Below are positions 60,501 through 64,000 of a stretch of DNA of 64,000 nt, piece by piece; positions within the stretch are counted from its first letter, which is position 1, and each line of letters opens with the position of its first letter. The translations under genes and the position numbers were made by a program. Origin of the DNA: Limonium bicolor (lineage: Eukaryota > Streptophyta > Magnoliopsida > Caryophyllales > Plumbaginaceae). Below the pieces are notes generated by a model. That model did not search any database and was not told the origin of the DNA. It saw only the letters and a list, made by a program, of their open reading frames with translations. The DNA lies in assembly GCA_023374045.1 (NCBI GenBank), contig CM041779.1:267044131-267108130 (forward strand), written 5' to 3'.

Positions 60501-63500
60501 TATTCCAAACATCCCCCAAGTTGTTTCTAATTTCACTTCCGCCCATATTTTCTTCTTATTTACATATTGACCCAAATATATATTATATACTCTTATATGT
60601 AAAAAAAATCATATATTATACTCTCTTATCAATATACCCTCTTATATAACTCCAAAAATTCTCAAATTTTATACTTAGGATATAAATCACTATATTAACC
60701 AAACTACACCTCTACTTTTCGGTTTTTACATTCTATACCCCATAAGTTTTATAAATCTAACATTTCACTTATAAGGTTAACATAAGCTCGTAAATTAATT
60801 GTTCATGACATTAAATTTGGTCAACCTCCTAATATGGTCTATGTTGACCCAATAATTTTTAGTTTGACCAGGAGTTAGTATAATTACAGTTTGACCCCTA
60901 TAAATTTCATAAATTACACTTTTGTCTCAAAACCTTATTAAATTTTATATAATTCATGCAATAAGGTTTTAATGCGTAGTCTTCGTTATTATTTATAGTT
61001 AACCCCAAAATTTATTTAAATTACAATTAAACCCCAAACTATTACGGTAATGTTTATTTTTGTTCTAAATTCATTTTAATCCATTTTTAACTTAACATAA
61101 CAAAAATTAAATGGCCTAAAATGCTTGGCCTTATTACAATATTACATAGAATATAATTACACATAAATGTCATAAAAACTATATTGTTTATGGTTTATAT
61201 AGTTTTTCTTTTATGTTTCCTAAAATCATTTAATTACTTCCTATGACATTATATGTCATCTAAACCTTATATTATCAACTAAAAATGTTATAAAACATTA
61301 TAATACATAATTTAGTCATTTAAGACCATGTGTGGTCTCGACTTTCATCATCCATACTCTAATATTTTTCTAAATTATGTTTTGACCCATAATTTATTTC
61401 TTTGACCTTATAGGTCATTAACACACCAAACTAACTAACCAAAAATGTTATTAAACATTTTAATACATAATTATGTTATTCAATCCCCAAATCACCCCCG
61501 GCTGATATGTCCATGTGATAAAATTTCATAAAAACATATCATAACATAAGGTATGTATTTTCTCACCTTGCTTTTGATTTCCAATCTACTAAGCACTCCA
61601 AGACCTCTTTAGGCTCTCGGCCTATTTTTCAACACGAGATTTGATTAGTTTTTGGATTGTTAATGACTTTAGCTTAATATGCATCATTAGAGGAAAGTAC
61701 TCACTTTGGTATAAGTATTAGTGGTCTGTTCTCCTTACGGTTTGTGCAGAAAATTTTCAGGATTCCAAAGGGGTTTATACCAGCAGTTCATGCATGGAGA
61801 AAGAACACATATTAGCCGCATGACAATAGAGCCATCATGGTTAGTTTAGGTTTGATAATGGCATGATAATTACCTTGGTTTGAAACTGTTTTAAGTGGCT
61901 ATATGCGCCTATTTTCAGTGAGCAAACAAGGTGTTAAAAACTGGTGTTCACAACTAGTACGCACTCTCGGTAATACATGGGGAATAAGGCATGGTTCCTT
62001 TTTTTTATCTTTCCGACATGGAATGAAGATGGGCTCTACAATTGGACCTTCTTCTTCACCATGCTGGGTATTTTTCCTCTGACTTTAACGTGAAGAAAAC
62101 AAGGCTTGAGCTGGGAAAGACTGGTATGCTCCCTTTGTTTATTACGTGAAGAAACAAAGTATAAGCTGGGGGAAAGAAAACCGGGAAGGAACGATAATGT
62201 AGTAGGAGATGGAATGGTGACTTGAGTTTGGTTTTCTTACTGTAACAAGACATTAAAATCAGCTTCCTTTTCTTCCCTGTTCTCAGCCGGGACATGCCAC
62301 TAGTTCAAGCACCCATCTAGCTCTGTTTGCTGGATAACATGGGAATGGTGAGTTCCTCTATTTTTTGTACGTAAAGAGGGCAAAGAAAAGGGGTAGGAAA
62401 CTGAGAGTATATTACTGTTAATACAAGAGGAGAATGGCATGGTTTTGTTTTTTTTTACCGAAAAGGGTGAAGATGGAGCTTTAACTTTGATCTTCTCTTT
62501 ATCTGTTTTTCCCTAGCCGAGAACTCCTCCACATCTAGCCCAGACTTACATGAAGAAAACAAAGGTTTAAGCCGAGAAACTGGAAGTGCATTATCGGTAG
62601 AACAACAAGGATATTGTGGGGCTTTTCCTTACCGACATGGACAAAGAAAATGGAGCTCCTATACTTGGATCTTCTTCTTCACCAAGCTGGGATATTCTCT
62701 TCTGTTTTTGGACGTGAAGAAAACAGTGAATAACTGGGCATGTTACCGGTATCTCAAGGAGGAGAAGCAGTGGGTATTTCCTTACCGAACTGATGGAAAT
62801 GTAGCTCCTGGTACAGATCTTGCCACTGCATGGACAATGAATGGTTTTCCTCACTGTTTTGCATGTGAAGAAAAACAAGAGACAGAGCTCAACATCAGCT
62901 AGGTGCTCTCCTCTGTTTGCTCGTGAAGAAATCAGTAGAAGAACTCGTATAGAGCTGGGAATGTTGGAAGTACATTACTGGTAATAGAGAAGAAGTTAAC
63001 AGCCATGGAAGATGAATGTTTGTTCACGGTTCTGGAAAAAGAGAAGAGAGATTTGTGAGCCTTGCTTGCGATGGAGAAAGGAGGTAGATCTGTGTTGTTA
63101 ATGTAGCAGGGGAAGAAATCAAGTTGGGTTTAGACCCTCACCTATAGCTCGAGCGGTTGTGCTGGAGGTTGAAAGCTTCTCTCGGTTCTGGAAAACAACA
63201 GGAAGCTGAGCATACTCTCGGTCCCGGTGGAGCAGCAAGGAAGGAACTGGGATGTTTACGCTTCTGGATCAACAAGAAGAGAACTGGAGCTACTGCTCCA
63301 CGGTTTGTCTCTGTAGCTGGGTGTAGTGCTTGGTTCTGTGTTGGAGCAGCAACCATCGAAACTGGGAGATGCTCTCGGTTTTGGAGCAGTATGGGATGAA
63401 CTAGGATTTACGTGAGAAGAAGAAGTAATGTACCGAGAATAAGAAGAAGAAATTCGTTGAGGTTGGGCATGTTCTATCGGTTTTCTTTTCTGGAACAGCA

Positions 63501-64000
63501 AAAATGAAACTGAGAACAACTCTCAGTTCTCTTTTCTAGAATAGCAAAATGAGCTTGGGAACTACTCTCGGTTCTGGAACAGAATGAAGAAGCCGAGACA
63601 TACTCTCGGTTAGGGGGCAGCATGGAAGGGACTGAGCTGCTTATGTTGGAAGAAGAAGAAAAGTTTTGAAAGAAGAGATAAGGAACTCGGTAATAGTGAG
63701 GTAGTAGTTCCTAGGTTTGACTGGAAGTCCAGTGGGAAGTTTTCCCAAACTGAAACATCACTTTAGCTAGTAGAAGTTGTCGGCTAGGATAGTGCGGTGG
63801 GGGAAAAGAAAAAGAGGAGATTGGTGGGGTTAATATATATGATATGTATAGACATGAATAGACATTTATTACCTGAGTAGTAACCGATGGCCCTTGCAGG
63901 TTTGCAACAGGACGAGGGTGAACTAAATAGTAGGCGGCCGTGTGTGGTCAAGGGAAGAAAGGTGGGTAGGTAAGGCTTGTCTAGTATTATATGAACATGT
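57575..64000 (-). mobile_element. Family D-type LTR, reverse orientation (right end uncertain)
   Basis: It starts TGTAACACCCC. At 57,690-57,715 it holds the reverse complement of the D stem-loop region (GCATGGGCGAGC). A CTCAGCG/CGCTGAG stem (57,984-58,002) and a YAG-GT site at 57,970 (minus strand) also match D in order. The AT-rich middle (59,500-61,500) resembles the D LTR more loosely. The last 2 kb is CT/GA-rich with degenerate repeats. The TA start expected for D was not found before the window end. Confidence 0.6.
61990..63650. repeat. Degenerate repeats within the D-type reverse LTR
   Basis: At least six copies of (A)CGTGAAGAAAACAAG-like text followed by GAGCTGGGAA (62,091; 62,141; 62,552; 62,716; 62,867; 62,924). 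About seven copies of CTCTCGGTTCTGGAACAGCA-like text lie between 63,179 and 63,640. Open frames here have no domain. Confidence 0.6.

Noticed and set aside
55258..64000. A single large minus-strand element made of the B- and D-type LTRs
   Set aside because: The two segments have different family signatures and each begins with its own TGTAACACCCC terminus; nesting explains them better.

Overview
This is an intergenic, repeat-dominated window from a plant nuclear genome, probably a eudicot with a large genome. I see no host gene. Almost everything recognisable is LTR retrotransposon sequence, nested several layers deep, plus hAT-like MITEs. The species cannot be named from the sequence. Element labels A to E are mine.

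Left flank: 1-1931 is the 3' part of a long LTR (family A). It abuts 1932-4314, the 3' part of a second long LTR (family B). B continues through a primer-binding site into a non-coding internal region that fades out near 6,700. From about 6,700 to 13,051 lies AT-, CT- and minisatellite-rich sequence ending in a TGGCGACTC-type primer-binding site at 12,555. I read it as the long LTR and leader of a Tat/Ogre-like element (E). E resumes at 37,791-37,987 and again at 51,846 to about 55,257.

Element D (13,052-37,785, target duplication TGAAT) is a Ty3/gypsy chromovirus with LTRs of about 5.9 kb, inserted into E. Its left LTR carries a hAT-like MITE, a second MITE with a third nested in it, and a 4.9 kb Ty1/copia element on the minus strand. 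Its right LTR carries a 531 bp solo LTR. The two LTRs serve as each other's empty-site controls. The internal region encodes gag, protease, RT, RNase H, integrase and a chromodomain. Gag-protease is split by five candidate GT-AG introns. The longest (996 bp) contains a 252-codon sense-strand frame for an AlkB-type 2-oxoglutarate/Fe(II) oxygenase. This captured demethylase-like gene is the most interesting object in the window. In this copy it is decayed: two stops and loss of the first iron-ligand histidine.

Element C (37,988-51,840, target duplication CTTCT) is a LARD: two nearly identical LTRs of about 4.55 kb around 4.7 kb without coding capacity. It inserted into E only 197 bp from D. On the right, 55,258-57,574 is a minus-strand B-type LTR. 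It is interrupted by a minus-strand D-type LTR that runs from 57,575 to or near the window end.

Across families A-D several small structures are kept while their sequence changes. These are clusters of inverted repeats mid-LTR, a stem-loop near the LTR end, a stem-loop overlapping the primer-binding site, and a hairpin just before the polypurine tract, present twice in both C and D. Paired changes in the two arms suggest selection on structure.
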